Assembly: GCA_902728285.1 (NCBI GenBank)
Contig: CACVBU010001357.1
Location: forward strand, 176,719-240,718
Source of the DNA: Clytia hemisphaerica
Lineage: Eukaryota > Cnidaria > Hydrozoa > Leptothecata > Clytiidae
Length of the DNA: 64,000 bases
Reading direction: 5' to 3'
Below the pieces are notes generated by a model. The model had not been told where the DNA came from and did not search any database. It was given only the letters and a program-made list of their open reading frames with translations. The number at the start of each line of letters is the position of its first letter. Position 1 is the first letter of the stretch. Positions 24,107 through 35,984 of the stretch are shown in pieces. A program made the position numbers and the translations under genes.

Positions 24107-25432
24107 TCAACTATGTCTTGATTTTTGCATTAGAAAATCACTTTTATTTGGATTTTTAGAGACAGTTGGTATCCTTGATAATGCAGGAGACTCCATTTCA
24201 TAGATGGTAGTTTCACCAGTAGCAAAACTGTTATTACTACTGTTTTCATCTGAGTAAATGATCAGCGTCTTCGGTTTCAACAGTTTCCGTTCGTAAGGTT
24301 TGCTATTGTTATTGAAGTTTGTTATTCCAGCATTTTTGATGATTTCCTTATGAGATAAACGGTGCTCTTTTGATCTGTTTGTTGGTACACACGAAACAGA
24401 GTGTTTGATTAGAGATTTGATGGTTTTGCGGAATCTACCATGCATCTTAGCATAGATGAATACGTTAGCGCAACAGTTGGCCGTTTGTATGACTTTAAGA
24501 GCGTCGTTCCATCGAACCATGGCTTTCGAATACGGGATGCCGTCGCCGTCGATCCATGATAAGGAGAAAATGATATGCAGCAGATCACGTGGTAATACCA
24601 AGCAAATAAACATGATTTGCATCACGATAATGACACGGATGACGTGCTCTGTTTCACGTCGGCTGTTTGACATATGTTCCGGATCCGTAGGGCAATACGT
24701 ATTACGTTTCCGTAAACATAATATAATTCTCGTTGTAGTGTAGGTAAATATGAGAACGAAAAACACATCTCTTGCTAACAAAATTGAAGTCGTAATTTTG
24801 ATATACTTCAAACGATTTGACGGCGTTACTAGACAACCAACACTCCCATACGGTAACGGCTTGACGTGATGCGTCAAAGCATCCAAATAATAGGTCTCAC
24901 ATAATACAGCGAGGACGACTGCTAGAGCTACGGATACATGAATATACTTCTTTTTGAATTGACCTTGAAACGGACTACATATAGCACGGTATCGATCAAG
25001 CGCCAAAATACAAATAATTCCAACTGATATATTGATGAAAACACGACCTAAGAATGGCAAAATTTTACACCCTAACGTTCCAAAATGCCACTGTCCATAA
25101 CATGACGCAATCCAGTAAATGAAAACAAAGGGTGTGAAAATGGATGCACAGAAGTCCACAACAGCCAGGTATAAAATCAACACTTCGGAAACTGTTTTAC
25201 GAGCTGTTTTATGGAACAGACCAAAACAATAACAAATACTTGCGTTACCAAAAATACCAAGAATCATTACTAAGGTGTATACGAAAAGTTGTATGTAGTC
25301 AGGATATCTGAGTACACATGGTCCCATACGTACAGGTGGTTTTCTTGTTGTGTTGAAGGTTTTGTTGAATGTAGTGTTGAATAGAGCTTGAAATGATGTT
25401 GTAGCAAAGTAATATGTTGTGTTGTTTGTCAT
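24107..25432 (-). CDS. Rhodopsin-like (class A) G protein-coupled receptor
   Basis: One exon, 441 residues. The start chosen is the only in-frame ATG before TM1 (MTNNTTYYF). Just upstream is ATATTTCAG, which may be a 5' UTR splice acceptor. The N-terminus has four or more N-glycosylation sequons (NNTT, NTTF, NKTF, NTT). Seven membrane spans follow. Visible hallmarks: Asn1.50 in GNAS, Asp2.50 in LAVVDF, Cys3.25 in LGCKILPFLG, the DRY motif in LDRYRAICSP, a partner Cys in loop 2 (GSVGCLVTP), and a Pro in TM6 (LVLPRD). The TM7 NPxxY motif is changed to NVFIYA, an unusual loss of the proline. A basic Ser-rich tail of about 95 residues follows. It acts at the plasma membrane through G proteins. 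Ligand class unknown; a peptide or amine receptor is plausible. Confidence 0.92.
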   Translation of the reverse strand: MTNNTTYYFATTSFQALFNTTFNKTFNTTRKPPVRMGPCVLRYPDYIQLFVYTLVMILGIFGNASICYCFGLFHKTARKTVSEVLILYLAVVDFCASIFTPFVFIYWIASCYGQWHFGTLGCKILPFLGRVFINISVGIICILALDRYRAICSPFQGQFKKKYIHVSVALAVVLAVLCETYYLDALTHHVKPLPYGSVGCLVTPSNRLKYIKITTSILLARDVFFVLIFTYTTTRIILCLRKRNTYCPTDPEHMSNSRRETEHVIRVIIVMQIMFICLVLPRDLLHIIFSLSWIDGDGIPYSKAMVRWNDALKVIQTANCCANVFIYAKMHGRFRKTIKSLIKHSVSCVPTNRSKEHRLSHKEIIKNAGITNFNNNSKPYERKLLKPKTLIIYSDENSSNNSFATGETTIYEMESPALSRIPTVSKNPNKSDFLMQKSRHS

Positions 25433-25590
25433 TTTTATAATGGTAACATTTGAATCTGAAATATGACGAAAAGAAATCAAAGTATATGATGCAGTAAGGT
25501 GCTGATGATTCCCACTAACCAACAGGTACTGTGATGTATGGATTCTAAAACGGTTTACATCGATTATCAATAACCTCTTATGAATTTACC

Positions 25591-25896
25591 AGACACCTCC
25601 TTCTCACAGACCCGGTGGAATCATATCAGCCAGTGGGGGTAGAAAGAACTGACCAAAACTCGATGGGGTGTCTTATTGATAGTCCAATTCTAATGGCTGG
25701 GAATTTGAATTCCATCATTTTCTAGCCAAAGATTCATTGGAGATGGAAAAAATAGCACAATATTTTGCAGTGGAGATTTGCTTATCTGAATATTTTCAGA
25801 CAAAAATTATAGAGTATAATTTTCCACTGGGACGATATTTTGGCCAATCTTAACAGTGGGAAGGGTTCCCAGTGGGTCTATGAGAAGGGGGTATTT
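25591..25896. mobile_element. Inverted-repeat element, CCCACTGG word
   Basis: Left end GACACCTCCTTCTCACAGAC then CCGGTGGAA, right end CCCAGTGGGTCTATGAGAAG then GGGGTATT. The interior repeats CAGTGGG and CCACTGGGA. A second copy is at 33364-33595. Confidence 0.7.
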
Positions 25897-28800
25897 CAAG
25901 ACCCTATAAACAGGGGGTATGGGGTCGCAAACGCCGAACTAACGGTGTTTTATTTCACATCTAGATACCATCACTTTTTGTTCAAACACCGAAACACCTT
26001 CGATAAAAAGGGCGATTACCATCACACTGTCAAGCGCCCTGATGTCCCTCCAAAGCACTATGTAATACTCTGACAATACTCCCATTTTCCAATATACAAA
26101 ATCAAGGGAACCAGCAGCAAAAGAAATGTAATCTTTCCCACAAAATGAAAAATAGAGATATATCAATACCGTCAACCATCAATACATACAATCATAAACT
26201 CTCAATTATACAAAACGAGCAAATATCAACAATAGTCAAGAAACATTATGTTTTTCAATTATAAGCATGGCGTCAGACCAATTTCATTGCGGTTAAATTA
26301 TCTGGTTTTCCTGTTTCATTTGATGAGTTCATCGTATTTTTCTCATTAACTGGAAGATTGCTAATTTGCTTAAAATACCAAATATACATTAACGAGAATC
26401 CAAGAAAGAAAACATATTGTGAATACGAAGAGAAGATCAAATATTTTGGAATGTTATTAGTTTGTCAATTGATAATATGGCACTCAAAAAAGTATTTCCA
26501 ACAAGCAAAAAAAAAACAAAACAAGAAGAACAAAACAAAAGTTTGATTTCAATTCTTTCGGAAGTTGTCTCTTTTCTGTTTCTAAATCAAACTTTCCACA
26601 AAAAAAAAAAAACTGTCCCATTCCCGAACGAAAAGCCTTCCCGATTAGCAAACACCTTAAAGTTTATGCATAAGTTAGAAGTTTCATTTCAAGCAACTCT
26701 TTTTAACGATCTTACGAAATATTTCCTTGTCTCCTCAGAATTTCACATAGCCTTCTCTTTTGGTTGAAAAAGAATGGAAATGGAGTAAAAGCGCTATTTT
26801 GAAACTATCCTGACATGTGAAATTCTGCGTTTGATTCAAATATCATGAATTGGCGAAAACAGAGGAAAAAGTTTTTGTTAAAACCTTAAAAGTTTGTTGC
26901 AGTACTGTTTTTCTCATAAAACATGAAAATCAAGTTGTCTTGTTAAAATATGATCTACATAGCTTCTTAATTTGACCAATTTCTTGCAATGATGAATAAA
27001 AGCCATGACGTCTAATCTAGCTTAGCTCTCAAGAAAACCTTTTAATTTTAACAAAATCTCTTTAAATAACCTGTAACGAAACACCTAACTGAGATTGGCC
27101 CGCGCAATGTTATCGAACAGACATTCCAATTTACTTGTTTCTCCTTTTATCCCATCATACACTTAAAATAAACCGAAAAATTATTATAAGATATTGCCAA
27201 AACATTCCACCACCAAAAACTAGAGTATAACAAAAATAAAACTTTTAAGATTTGAGATCGTTCGACTTGAAGTTGATGTTATGACCTATCATTAGTATTT
27301 CCTCTTACTATTGTTGACAAGCTATTTATGTCCCGACTAACATTTCTTTTTAGAAGTCTCAGTTACAGCCTTCACAGGAGGCCATATTTAAGAGTCCATT
27401 ACCAAAGCAGCTCTAATGAAGGAAATAATCAAAGGTTAAGTGGAAATACATATTGTTTTAGATGGCTATTTCTGTTGGTTTTTGAAAATTGTGTATTCGG
27501 AAGGGAAAGGCTGCGCGCCTGAACCAATTTGTCTTTTTATATCCATACATCTTCACATATGGTATGAGGTTGCGCCAGCTTTTATCCCAGATGTCTATGA
27601 TCAAATTTAAGATAGAGATTAAATCCTCTCCATTCGAAGTTATATTCTTACAGCAAATGTAAAATGCTGGATGGAAGGTCCATGGGAGGGCTGTGAGGTA
27701 GAAGTTAGTTGAAATTAGCAAGGGAGTGGCTTTCCATGCAGCCCCCAGCTTTGCTCCTCTGATTTGCTTTGATTTAAACTAGAAAGACTCAAATCATTTT
27801 TCTCATCATGTCACTATCAGATTAGGTAAGCTGATATGTGAATTAACCATTTTCCCATCAGATTCTTGGCATTTAATTCATCAATTTAAAGTAACCAATT
27901 AGAGATTCAATATTATTACGCTTCAAGGCAACGAGATGACTCATTTGTTAAGAATTTTTTAAACAGCGCTTACAATGAGAGTTGGAAAACGAATTCCGAT
28001 GAAATGAAAAATAATGTATTTTGTAAAATAGTGGGGAAGCTTTTACATACCATGTGCCACAGATCTGGTAGCTCTTAAAGTTTAATTAGGCCTATTATGC
28101 CTATCCGAAATTTAAGTACAATGGAAAATATACCAATACTATCTCCACTGGAATTTTTGAGCTCGGAGCAAATTATCTTTCCCAATTGAATAGAATTTTC
28201 AACCCCCAGCCTAGTGTGCAGAGGGGTCCAGCCCCCAGCATTTTTCAGGGGGGGGGCTAAGGAAACTAGCCCCCGGCTTGATTCTAGAAGCATAACCCCC
28301 ACCTTCACAAAGCAAACTATCAAAGAAATTTAGCATGCAAATTCTCGATAAATTTATTGCGCCGCAGGGAAAGTTTTTTTCAAGAGGGATAAAACCTTCC
28401 TCACAGCATAGATTTTTAACATAGTTTAAAATATCTTCAACCTATCAGTTCTGCCCCCAGTTCTATTACACAACAGTCAGCCCCCTAACAAGCTAGCCCC
28501 CAGTATTTTTTGAAACATACAGCCCCCAATCAAGCAAAATTGGTTTAGCCCCCCCTAAGCTCAGAGGGGGGGGGTGCATTCTATGCCCATTGAGGGAAAA
28601 AGTTCCACCGTGGTTCTGAGACAGGGGTGTTTTATCAAGGTTTCCCCTGCATCTTCACAACCGTCATCGCCTGTATATGAAAAGATTGAGGTGGTTACTG
28701 CAGTGAAAAAGAGCAAAAGTAGCGCAGAATGCAAAATTTTCTTCATACATAAATTAACATAAACTTAAATTATAGATGAATTAGCTGGAAATCCAAACCC

Positions 28801-31181
28801 TGAAAAAGCAACACCGTATTTCTTATTGGTAAGCTGATGTCTTGACACACTTGCTATAAATTGTCACACCAATTTATTTGAGACAGGGGTCTACTTTCCA
28901 CTGGCCACCATGAACCACAAATTGTCTGAAACTCAAAGAATTTTTAATGATGTTATAATCATCTATACACCAAGCTAAGGTCACCATCATCCCATGTATA
29001 GGTCACCCAGTGGTAAAAAGATTTTACGAAAGTTTACGAAAGATGAGTTCGAAATTTCTCAATCAAGCTTTGTTTGTATTTAGCACTTATTTGTAACCTT
29101 GTAGATTGTCAGACGTTCTTTTGTTTTTGTCTTTGTCAAAACCATCAATACCGCTACTTTCATATTTTTTTAAAAGAAAATCTAGAAAGTTCACTTAGCT
29201 GGTCCCAATAGGATGGTGGCAGGAGCAATCCTTGGAAAGTAAATTTTAGCGCTTTTTGACGCCAAAATCCCCAATCTAAAGCGCCTTTGACGCCTACTTT
29301 CGCCCAAAAATGTTTTATTTGGAGTTGCCCCCCCTGGTAGTTCGCTGAAGGCCTTTTCGAAAATGTTATCTTCTAGACTGTCAATCTATTCATGATATAC
29401 GTAAGCATATTGCTTGTTTCTTATAAAAGAAAACATTTAAAAGGTCTTTTGTCAGGCCATCCCACAGATTGATTTTCTAACTGAAGATGTTTGTGAATAT
29501 GATTGATGGTATGATACTAAATGGTAAAGTAAACAAGTTAAGAAAAAACTCCGTAATACTTCCACGATGAAAAATTTGGTTCGTTTCTAGACGCTATCAG
29601 TACTGCTTGGTAATTTAACTGCCACACTGTCAATATTATACTTGCTGGTATGAAGACAGTGAATTGAGATAACTGTATTTAAGCTTCCTAAAATATCCAG
29701 CTACTTCAAAGTAAAAATCATTAAATAGGACCAACTATACACATTCTCTTTAGCCTCTCTAACATTGACCACGTTCACTTGAAGAAAATGTTATGATTAA
29801 TATGGCCTAATAGCCTTTTTCTCATTATATAGACCACTAGTATCCTAAAGCCAAATTTAAACTGCTTAATTGATTACTTATACTCTTAATTCAAACAATA
29901 TCCGTAATCAATCATCCTCAGCTGCTGTTAAACATCAATAAAGAAAATTTACGTAAAGAATAATTTAAAAACTTCACTATTGGCACCAAGCTCTCAAAGA
30001 CACAAGTTTCTGACGCAAATAGCCACATATTAGGAGCTCTGTTTAAAATTCTTTACTTAAAAAGCAACTAAAATAAATCTTTAACAGTTATTTTCGATCA
30101 AACAAATACTTTACTTTTTTGCATAATCATTATGTCATAAGAATTGCCAAGGGCTCCCAATTGACGTTCAAAGAACGTCCAAATAACGTTCAATGAGCTC
30201 ATAATGTTAATAAAAAATATTAAAATAAGACATACCAACTTTGTACATCCTCTTATCAGCATCAAAATCTGATTGTTTTATCTTTTAAGTCCAATAATAC
30301 TGAAGTCAAAAATACAAACTCATTACTCATAAACATACCTAGTCATTTTGAAAGTGCTACATTTTTACGTGCATAAGTTTGACTAAAAGTAATGAAAATT
30401 TAACTTTAAACAAATTACCTAAAGTTACACGATTGAAAAAGGACTAAGCTCAAGTTCACAAAGATGTACTAAAGGACCTTAAATCTCTAAAGTCAATGCA
30501 TTGAAGCGCTTACGGAATCGACGTCATCAAAACCTTGCTTAAAATCAAACCAAATCCCCTAACGGCAATAGTGATGAATTCAAGCGACCTTGAACTAGCT
30601 GCAGCAAATCCCACATCGTGAGAATAATTAAAACTAAAAGACAGAAACTGAAAAAATTAAAAAAAGTTGTACGAGCACGGGGGGAGGTGAAAAACAAAAA
30701 TGCTAAGGATTATCGATTTCATGTTTAGCATGGTTAAAGCTATAAATGTTAAGTAATGGGTCCCTTTTTAACTAATCCGTTAATAATTAATGATTAATTC
30801 CTGTACCTACTTTACTAATTAAAGACGTTTCTTTGATTAATATTTTTTCTGCAGCGTGAATCAATTATAATCAGTAAAGTGTTTACAAATTTTTCGCCTA
30901 AAGGCTGGATTGAGTCTTTTTTTAGAAGCCTGGAGTCAAGGAAATTATATGGGCTTAACGAAAGTCTGTGACTTACTTAGGAAGGAAAGGACGACGCACA
31001 TAAATAAGGGTAGAGAACTTTTGCAAAGACATGACTTTTATTTTTCTGTCAAGAAAGAGGAAAGCAAGAACAACATAAAATCCTTGTATAGAACTGAAAT
31101 GGAAATGTATTTAGTATACGACTCGGTAGTATTCACTTCGAGTATAATTTGTTGGAAAAAGCGAACATTTTACAAAATTAC
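25897..31181. other. Gene-poor intergenic stretch
   Basis: No supported gene in about 5.3 kb. A possible isolated exon at 27353-27435 (acceptor TTCTTTTTAG, donor GTTAAG) was not strong enough to call. A CAGCCCCCAG phrase at 27737 and the region 28197-28572 belong to a G-run repeat family. 30165-30205 carries AACGTTC words like the hairpin at 1174. Confidence 0.45.
28197..28572. mobile_element. G-run fold-back element, AGCCCCCAG word
   Basis: Inverted ends around GGGGGGGGGCTAAGGAAACT (28250) and GGTTTAGCCCCCCCTAAGCT (28543). AGCCCCC or AACCCCC recurs about nine times (CCAGCCCCCAGCA, CTAGCCCCCGGC, TCAGCCCCCTAA, CTAGCCCCCAGT, ACAGCCCCCAAT). The word also lies just outside the left arm, so the true left edge may be further out. 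Confidence 0.55.
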
Positions 31182-31390
31182 GCTCTTCCAGAAAGTTTTT
31201 GTACATGGGGGGGGGGAGGGTTGAGGATGTATTGGATATTTTGTCCAGGGGGAAAACTGCAAAATTTGCCGTGTTTTAGGGGCAAACTTGCTCTTATTAG
31301 GGGTGATTTTGATTGTCCAAGGGTCAACTGATGCTTGTCCGGGGTTGAGATACGTTGTCCGGATCATATTTTTTTCTGGAAGCAGAGCCC
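31182..31390. mobile_element. Inverted-repeat element, GCTCTTCCAGA ends, TGTCCAGGGG word
   Basis: Ends GCTCTTCCAGAAAGTTTTTG and TTTTTTTCTGGAAGCAGAGC. After the left end comes a G-run with GAGGGTTGAGGATGTATTGG. TGTCCAGGGG, GTCCAAGGGT and GTCCGGGGT recur. It is the same family as the nested element at 61991-62254 and the partial copy at the window end. Confidence 0.7.
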
Positions 31391-31687
31391 ATTCTGTAAC
31401 TTTTCAATTCCTAAAAAAATTTAGTCACTGGAGCCAATTTTACAATAGCCTATACCAGCCAGCGCACGGGCGTTTTTTATTTTTTGAACTTTGCATTATC
31501 TGTTCAGTCAGTGAAGAATAGCTTGTTACAGGCTGATTTTATAACTGAAGCTTTAATTTTTATGGAAACAAAAGTGAAGTATCGAGTTCGCATCATCCCA
31601 TGTTTGTTGATATGATTTTTATAATTTGCTGACAAAGCATAGGATCGGGATATTTACGACCGTCAATTTTCATACGATTTTTTAAAA

Positions 31688-32459
31688 TTTAACCCTATTT
31701 TTATCCGGGGGGGGGGGTGTTTTCCACCAGGATGGCACTCTTTTGCTAATAGCTCACTGAAAAAAAAATTTAACACTCTGAAAGTTTTTGACTTTTAATA
31801 TAATCCTATTAGCAGCATGTATACCAAATTTTACAATTATACACCAACCATCAGGTTTTATGACTTTTTTGTGCAGGCATATCATAAAATCCAGCCAAAA
31901 CCCTGTAAAATCCCAAAATCTTAAATTTAGCATAACTTTTGATCTAGGTATCCAACTGACTTCAAATTTTGACAGGTTTTAGGTATCAATAATGAATTTT
32001 AAAAAATATTTTTAAAATTTTCCAAAACTGCTGATGTCATCAAAAATGACGTCATTGTTTTTTGAAAAAATTTACTCATTTTCTGCATAGATTTTAAACC
32101 TCGATTTTATTAGTATGTTAAAAACCGGCAACTATGTTAAAGATATTCTTTTTGGCTTTTAGAAATTTAAAACAGAATTGAAAAATCTCTATTCGTTCAA
32201 CTTTAATTGCTATTTTATTGAATAGTTCTTTTTCATTGGTCAGTGGTAATTGTGAAACTTTGTGATGACGTCATCACCTTCATGATGACGTCATCAACCC
32301 AAATTTTTTTCTATGAACTCCTTTTATGGTAGAGAACATTTGTGCCAATTTTAAGTCCATACCTTTTTTAGATCAAAAGTTATGCAAGGCTGGTGGAAAA
32401 CACCCCCCCCCCCCTTGAGAATACAAAATCCAAAAAAGCCTGATAATAATAGGGTTAAA
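31688..32459. mobile_element. 772-bp inverted-repeat element, TGACGTCATCA word
   Basis: Outer ends TTTAACCCTATTTTTATC and GATAATAATAGGGTTAAA. The inner arms are GGGGTGTTTTCCACCAGGAT and GGCTGGTGGAAAACACCCCC. The interior repeats TGACGTCATCA-type palindromes (32033, 32048, 32261, 32282) and paired phrases on taking up AAAAGTTATGC. Its right third is duplicated at 46684-46860. Confidence 0.75.
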
Positions 32460-34397
32460 GTTTTAGATATTTTTTCGACCTTCAATGATATTTCTGACCA
32501 TCAAATGATATTCCCAACCTTGAAAATAATATTTCCGACCATTACAAAATTGAAATTACTGAAATTTGTTCAGACTAAATCTATAGCATGTATATTTAGA
32601 TTCATGCAGTTTTTCTTTCAAAATAACCAAAAAACCCATGTGGATATAGTAAATTTGTATACTATGTTTCTAAGTTACGCAAATTTTAAAAGACATTTTA
32701 GATGGTCAGGGGGGGATGTGAAAGTCACCTGAACCGGTTGGCGTGCTTCAAAGTTCTTTTAGATAAACAACAGTCCGGGCGAAGAACCAATTTTGGTAAT
32801 TTTCGGAAAATAGATACTAAACTTTTTTTCCCGTTTATCCAGGGGGTGATCCCAAGCCTTATTTACGTAACTGGTGAACGTCAGAATATATTATGCGGTG
32901 CTATCAGTTTGCATCGAAAAGTCGATAAACCACTAGAGAACGAGATTGATAAAGTCCGGACAAAAAATAATTATTGATATAAATAAATATTTGCGTGATT
33001 TTTAGCTGATAAAAAGGTACAATACGCCACATGATTTCAATAAATTGTGTGCTGAGTATTATGGAAAGAATACTATCTTCCAGTAAAGACATTTGTCTGC
33101 ACATAAGGTTCTGACCAGTGATAGGACGAAAAAGCACGTGCGAACACGTGTAAAGTTCTATGATATGTATCTGAGTTACAGGAATGGAAAAAAGTCAAAA
33201 AAGAGCCACTGCAGAATATGTATATTTTTTCAAATTCAACAATTTTACACAAATCTGCCTTTGTCAAATCTAGCATTCAATGCTTCTAACTGAGTGATTT
33301 TTTCTTGTAAGATCAAAATTAACAAAACCCCCTGAATAAAATGAAATAGAGTCCATTCACTTTAAACATCCCTTTCTCACAGACCCACTGGGAACCCTTC
33401 CCACTGGAAAAAATTGGCCAAAATATCGTCCCCGGTTTCTTATCCCCACTGAATTTTCGGACATGAAAACAAAAGAATCAAAATCCCCAGTCTTAAAAAA
33501 TATGGGAATATCAATTTCCATCGAGATTCAGTCCGTTATCTTCCTCCCCACTGATTGAAAAAATCCTACCGGGTCTGTGAGAAGGGGGTGTCTTTAAGTG
33601 GAAAATCTTTTTTGCTACCATACGGAAACGTTCTCAACACCTTGACTTAACAAAAAGCGGGCACACTTATAGTGAATGGATGGGCCCTAGTTATTGAAAT
33701 AAGTTATGAATTTGATTATAAACAGAAGATCTCCGCTGTCAAATAATCACAATATCTCATTTAGATCTATGCTCAGGGACGAGTTGTAAAACACGACAAA
33801 ACTTTGGATATTTTCCTCAAAAGAGGCTAAATTTTCGAAAAAGGTAGGGTTTTAAAGTATTCACAAAATCTTCATGAATTTTACCGTGAAATGTCAAAGA
33901 AATTAGCAATCGTCGGTATATCATTTAGAAAAATGTCTTTACTTCAATATTTATCAATTTTAAAATTGAAAATCTTTTTGATAACATTTTTTAATTTTGG
34001 TGTTGCAACCAGATTGGTTGGTTTCTCTAAAAAGCATACAATGTTGCGTCTCAACATACATGCGTTATCTTTATAGTTTGACATTAATGGACGTTGAATG
34101 GACATACTATCAAAGGTTTGTGTCCAGTCTTTTCACTGATATGGCATACATGTCGGGTATCTTATGTAGATTATATCTCCTACCTATTGTTATCATAATC
34201 TTATAAATAAAGAGGTGGTGATCAATTTTACCATATTGAAAATTTTTTCAAAGAAGGCAAAAATATTTAGGAAATAAACAAACCAAGGTTGGTAGCTTAT
34301 TTAATTCTAAATGTTTTAAATGTCATGAGCTAAAGAAATCTGCAAATCTAGGATTGTAACGAAAGGCTTGATTCTACTCGCTGACTTGACTATTCTG
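32460..34397. other. Intergenic, repeats only
   Basis: No supported gene. It contains the CCCACTGG element at 33364-33595. Other open frames are short and AT-driven. Confidence 0.45.
33364..33595. mobile_element. Inverted-repeat element, CCCACTGG word (second copy)
   Basis: Ends ACATCCCTTTCTCACAGACC and GGGTCTGTGAGAAGGGGGTG. CCCACTGGGAA, CCCACTGGAAA, CCCACTGAATT and CCCACTGATTG recur inside. It is more symmetrical than the copy at 25591. Confidence 0.75.
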
Positions 34398-34820
34398 TTT
34401 TAGTAGGGGGTGAGCTCTTTGGATATCTTATATGCGACGCGAACAAACCTAGTCCATTTCAAAGAATGAAGTTTTAGAGTTTTTTACGAGGCTTTTTTTT
34501 GCTAAGGCCTTAGAAAATCTTTTATGACGAATTTTCAAAGTCAATAAAAGTAAAACCCAAAACCACTTATACCAATCGCAAGCTCTGGAAATTTATAGTA
34601 AATAAAGGATATATTTCAATGAGTTTGAAACTTCGTTAAATCTTAGGGGTTAAGGAGTCTTCCTATGACGTCAGTTTTAAGTAATGAAAAATTTGCTTAA
34701 CCCTTAACAAAAACCCCTTGTCCCTAAAACTCTTTAAATACTTCATTTATTGAAATGGACCAGGTTTGATTGCGTCGCGTAAAAGATGTCAGGGGTCCTA
34801 AACCCCCCTACTATTTTAAA
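34398..34820. mobile_element. TIR element just upstream of the octapeptide-repeat gene
   Basis: About 85-bp imperfect inverted ends. Left: TTTTAGTAGGGGGTGAGCTC ... GCGACGCGAACAAACCTAGT then CCATTTCAAA. Right: the matching ATTGAAATGGACCAGGTTTG ... GCGTCGCG ... CCCCCCTACTATTTTAAA. No coding frame. It ends 58 bases before the next ATG, so it may supply promoter or 5' UTR sequence to that gene. Confidence 0.72.
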
Positions 34821-34877
34821 AGTGACAAATAATTACACTTAAATTGTAACACTTTATATATGCTTTAATTTCTCAGC

Positions 34878-35405
34878 ATGAAGGCTGCTATTTTCATTGT
34901 TTCCGCCATCTTGACTCTTAACAATGGAAACCCAATCAAAAGAAATGATCTCTTAACCGTAAACGATGGAAAGCTGTTGACCGCGAACGATGGAGAGCTG
35001 TTGACCGTGAACGACGGAAAGCTGTTGACCGTGAACGACGGAAAGCTGTTCACTGCGAACGACGGAAAGCTGTTCACTGCGAACGACGGAAAGCTGTTGA
35101 CCGTGAACGACGGAAAGCTGTTGACTGCGAACGACGGAAAGCTGTTGACCGTGAACGACGAAAAGCTGTTGACCGTGAACGACGGAAAGCTGTTGACTGC
35201 GAACGACGGAAAGCTGTTGACCGTGAACGACGAAAAGCTGTTGACCGTGAACGACGGAAAGCTGTTGACCGCTAACGACGAAAAGCTGTTGACCGTAAAA
35301 GACGGAAAGCTGTTCACTGCAAATGATGATTGTCAAAATGGTAAAGTAGCATATCAAATACTTATGAACTTCGCACGACGGGCATCTCGCAACTTTTTGT
35401 GGTGA
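34878..35405 (+). CDS. Small secreted protein of sixteen 8-residue repeats
   Basis: One coding exon, 175 residues. The first ATG comes one base after TTTAATTTCTCAG, a good splice acceptor, so a 5' UTR exon probably exists upstream. Residues 1-17 look like a signal peptide (MKAAIFIVSAILTLNNG), then NPIKRND. Residues 25-152 are sixteen copies of an octapeptide, consensus LLTVNDGK, varying at position 2 (L/F), 4 (V/A), 7 (G/E) and once K for N. A tail ARRASRNFLW ends the protein. AATAAA is present 72 bases after the stop. The 24-bp DNA repeat keeps both strands open, so minus-strand frames here are shadows. Function unknown; the repeat could form a regular beta fold or an adhesive or matrix polymer. 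No dibasic sites lie inside the array, which argues against a neuropeptide precursor. Confidence 0.75.
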   Translation: MKAAIFIVSAILTLNNGNPIKRNDLLTVNDGKLLTANDGELLTVNDGKLLTVNDGKLFTANDGKLFTANDGKLLTVNDGKLLTANDGKLLTVNDEKLLTVNDGKLLTANDGKLLTVNDEKLLTVNDGKLLTANDEKLLTVKDGKLFTANDDCQNGKVAYQILMNFARRASRNFLW

Positions 35406-35476
35406 TGTTTGCTTGGATTATAGGTTTACTACTATGTTCATTTTCATTTTATCCATTTTATTCACTGACTGCTCCA

Positions 35477-35482
35477 AATAAA
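35477..35482 (+). promoter_or_regulatory. Polyadenylation signal AATAAA
   Basis: CCAAATAAAATTTTT lies 72 bases after the stop of the octapeptide-repeat gene, supporting that frame as a transcribed gene. Confidence 0.65.
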
Positions 35483-35774
35483 ATTTTTCCAACTTTTTTT
35501 AATTTGCTTGTGTAGGGAGAGTGTAATCTGAAATTCGTAATATCTTTAAAACTAGAATCCTTGTCAATTCAAAACTAGAGATGAATCTGACTTATATTTG
35601 ATGGCTAATTTAATGGGAAATAAAGATTGAAAGATTAGAATGAAAGAGAAAGTTATTTGTATTATTGTAGCATGTGTTTTCTTTGTGTTTAAAAATTCCA
35701 GCTAATCCAAAAAATCAAAATATTGAAAAATCCTAGAAAAAACCTGTTTAAATGGTCACTTCCATTTTATAGAT

Positions 35775-35984
35775 CCATAAAAGGGAGTGGGCGAACATTT
35801 CCAGGGGGTAATCTGATAAAAATTTGAGGTAAAATACTGATTTTAGTTCGTTCATCGTCACGTTTAATATATGAAAACAGTTTTTACAGGGATTTTTTTG
35901 CAAATTTTGCCATTTTCCAGGAGTTTCCACACATTTTCAAGAATTTCTTGAAAAGGTTCGTCCACCCCCATGGATTTTTAATGG
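35775..35984. mobile_element. 210-bp inverted-repeat element
   Basis: Ends CCATAAAAGGGAGTGGGCGA then ACATTTCC on the left; GGTTCGTCCACCCCCATGGA then TTTTTAATGG on the right. No coding frame. Confidence 0.6.

Noticed and set aside
27353-27435. Possible internal exon (acceptor TTCTTTTTAG, SLSYSLHRRPYLRVHYQS)
   Set aside because: Short, weak GTTAAG donor, no partner exon or known family; not enough to call.
27458-27790. Minus-strand open frame with WDKSWRNLIPYVKMYGYKK
   Set aside because: No ATG at its start and adjacent to AGCCCCCAG repeat sequence. I suspect a decayed repeat, but could not identify it.
30910-31224. 104-codon plus-strand frame
   Set aside because: No ATG at its start, no recognisable domain, and it runs into the element at 31182.
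34865-35357. Minus-strand repetitive open frames opposite the octapeptide gene
   Set aside because: Shadows of the 24-bp repeat. Only the plus frame has a signal peptide, acceptor and AATAAA.
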